The notes beneath the pieces were generated by a model, which was not told the origin of the DNA, did no database searches, and saw nothing but the letters and a program-made list of their open reading frames with translations. Below, piece by piece: positions 63,025 through 64,000 of a stretch of 64,000 bases of DNA. Where the stretch lies: NCBI GenBank assembly GCA_910575035.1, contig CAJTDL010000024.1, forward strand, positions 1,161 through 65,160. The letters are read 5' to 3'. The position numbers and the translations under genes are program-made. Origin of the DNA: Lachnospiraceae bacterium (GTDB lineage Bacteria > Bacillota > Clostridia > Lachnospirales > Lachnospiraceae). How positions within the stretch are numbered: the first letter of the stretch is position 1; each line of letters starts with the position of its first letter.

Positions 63025-64000
63025 ATGGTTAGGAAGAAGGCATTTGGAATATTTGGAGGGTTCCTGGCGGTGATGCTGGTGTTCACGATAATATCCAGGG
63101 CGGTAAGCGGGGCGGCCATGGCAAGGGTGAAGACAGTGAGAATATCCACGGGAACAATTGACCATAAAGTAAGTGGAAGCGGGAAGGTAGAAGCAGGGAA
63201 GGAAGTTGCAGTGTACACGGAAAGCGGGCAGAGGGTAAAGGAAATCTGTGTGCAGGAGGGGCAGTCTGTGGAAAAGGGCGACGTGCTGTTTATACTGGAT
63301 ATGGATCGGCTGGAAGAGCAGGTTTTGGCAGCGCAGCAAGAATTGGAGAAGATTAAGCTGCAGGATCAGGATGCCAAGAGCAATCGGGATTCCCAACAGG
63401 AAAACCGCGCCCTTGCAAAGAGACGGGCAATGGAGGACTATAACCAGGCTGTTTCCAAGGGGGATACAGATGTGTCAAATGCAAAAGCAGCTTGGGATGC
63501 GGCAGAATGGGCATTGCAGGAATTTTTGAGGAACAATCCCCGTCCAGCAGAGAATGTAGGGGCGGCAGCTTCTAGCAGAAATATGCGGGCTGCAGGTGTA
63601 GGGGCAGAAGAGCCGATTGGAGGTATACAGACAGCAAGCCTGGATGGAAATATGGGGATAGAGAATATTAATGTTGGTCAGAGCCAGGAGGAGCAGGAAA
63701 GCCAAAACCCAAAAAGCCAAAGCCAGGAGAGGCAGGGGCAAGAGGGGCAGAAAGGCTCAAGCCAGAATGAGTGGAGCCAGGAAGGCCAAAACCTGGAGGG
63801 ACAGAAAGGCCAGAAGCAAGAGGGACAGGAAGGCCAAAACCAAGAGGGACAGAAAGGCCAGAAGCAAGAAGGGCAGGAAGGCCAAAACCAAGAGGGACAG
63901 AAAGGCCAGAAGCAAGAAGGACAGAAAGGCCAAAAGCAAGAGGGACAGGAAGGCCAAAACCAAGAGGGACAGGAAGGCCAGAGGCAAGAGGCTCAGGAAG
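63025..64000 (+). CDS. Membrane-fusion (HlyD/MacA-like) adaptor, cut by window edge
   Basis: The visible 325 residues start with a signal anchor (FGIFGGFLAVMLVFTIISRA). The first beta-barrel/lipoyl half follows (VKTVRISTGTIDHKVSGSGK, EVAVYTESGQRVKEICVQEG, QSVEKGDVLFILDMDRLEEQ), then the coiled-coil hairpin (LAAQQELEKIKLQDQDAKSN). From about residue 225 the hairpin gives way to a long Gly/Gln/Glu/Lys octapeptide repeat that continues past the edge. Such adaptors normally link an inner-membrane exporter to the envelope. The partner should lie downstream. An in-frame ATG at 62974 overlapping the permease stop is an alternative start. The RBS AGGAAAGGGA favours 63025. Confidence 0.82.
   Translation, partial: MVRKKAFGIFGGFLAVMLVFTIISRAVSGAAMARVKTVRISTGTIDHKVSGSGKVEAGKEVAVYTESGQRVKEICVQEGQSVEKGDVLFILDMDRLEEQVLAAQQELEKIKLQDQDAKSNRDSQQENRALAKRRAMEDYNQAVSKGDTDVSNAKAAWDAAEWALQEFLRNNPRPAENVGAAASSRNMRAAGVGAEEPIGGIQTASLDGNMGIENINVGQSQEEQESQNPKSQSQERQGQEGQKGSSQNEWSQEGQNLEGQKGQKQEGQEGQNQEGQKGQKQEGQEGQNQEGQKGQKQEGQKGQKQEGQEGQNQEGQEGQRQEAQE
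63781..63996 (+). repeat. 24-bp tandem repeats in the adaptor gene
   Basis: Nine 24-bp units alternate GAAGGCCAAAACCAAGAG and AAAGGCCAGAAGCAAGAG, each followed by GGACAG. They encode EGQNQEGQ and KGQKQEGQ octapeptides. The array continues beyond the window. Confidence 0.92.

Noticed and set aside
1-64000. tRNA, rRNA or other classical RNA genes
   Set aside because: No cloverleaf, CCA-ended or rRNA-like sequence was recognised on either strand.

Overview
The window looks like chromosomal DNA of an anaerobic gut Firmicute of the Lachnospiraceae type. The evidence is a butyryl-CoA:acetate CoA-transferase very like those of butyrate producers, an oxygen-sensitive class III ribonucleotide reductase, the Bacillus/Clostridium-type yaaR-holB-ricT cluster, secreted multi-module glycan-active proteins, and strong AGGAGG-type ribosome binding sites. 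The genus cannot be fixed from the sequence alone. No rRNA, tRNA, CRISPR array or prophage was seen. The only transposase is a fragment cut by the left edge.

Layout. 1-9 kb: transposase tail, a 2181-residue secreted alginate-lyase-like protein with lectin, LamG, FIVAR, BIG2 and FN3 modules, a small conserved protein, aldose 1-epimerase, and a long inverted-repeat element. 9-14 kb: a GtrA membrane protein, a wrecked HipA-like kinase gene, the butyrate CoA-transferase, a FabT-like MarR regulator and an AIM24 protein. 14-21 kb: S1-domain protein, lytic transglycosylase, dUTPase, a UgpC/MsmK-type ABC ATPase next to a PucR/CdaR-type regulator, an Rrf2 regulator, a coiled-coil protein, and a second copy of the inverted-repeat element. 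21-30 kb: sbcD-sbcC, followed by an exported protein with two nitrilase folds that both lack the catalytic cysteine, joined to a DUF4300 domain. 30-38 kb: MgtE, an Orn/Lys/Arg decarboxylase-family enzyme, nrdD with a clear NrdR operator and promoter, remnants of an ABC exporter, a small membrane protein and murG. 38-43 kb: yaaR-holB-ricT-trmN6-rsmI. 43-50 kb: single genes (GNAT fusion, DUF885 lipoprotein, patatin, 2-hydroxyacid dehydrogenase, phospholipase-C-like protein). 50-55.5 kb: SWIM/SNF2 helicase, Spx/ArsC protein, an ATPase and a phosphatase. 55.8-64 kb: a two-component system divergent from a transport operon. That operon encodes a beta-propeller/solute-binding fusion lipoprotein, two permeases, and a membrane-fusion adaptor with a long octapeptide repeat that runs off the right edge.

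How the genes work together. The two-component system and the transport operon share an intergenic region with two inverted pairs of 11-bp-period half-sites. This suggests the sensor controls uptake of a ligand seen by the fusion lipoprotein. UgpC at 16.7 kb is an orphan ATPase that could energise such permeases, because the operon itself shows no ATPase inside the window. Nucleotide metabolism (dUTPase, NrdD) and DNA repair (SbcCD, SNF2) are ordinary housekeeping.

Two features run through the whole window. Three families of dispersed, structured, non-coding repeats lie between genes: family A at 8.8 and 20.8 kb, family B at 12.6, 30.3 and 54.7 kb, and family C at 38.6 and 55.8 kb. In-frame tandem repeats have also expanded inside several protein linkers. 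The most unusual proteins are the double pseudo-nitrilase/DUF4300 protein and the propeller/solute-binding fusion with its repeat-bearing adaptor.
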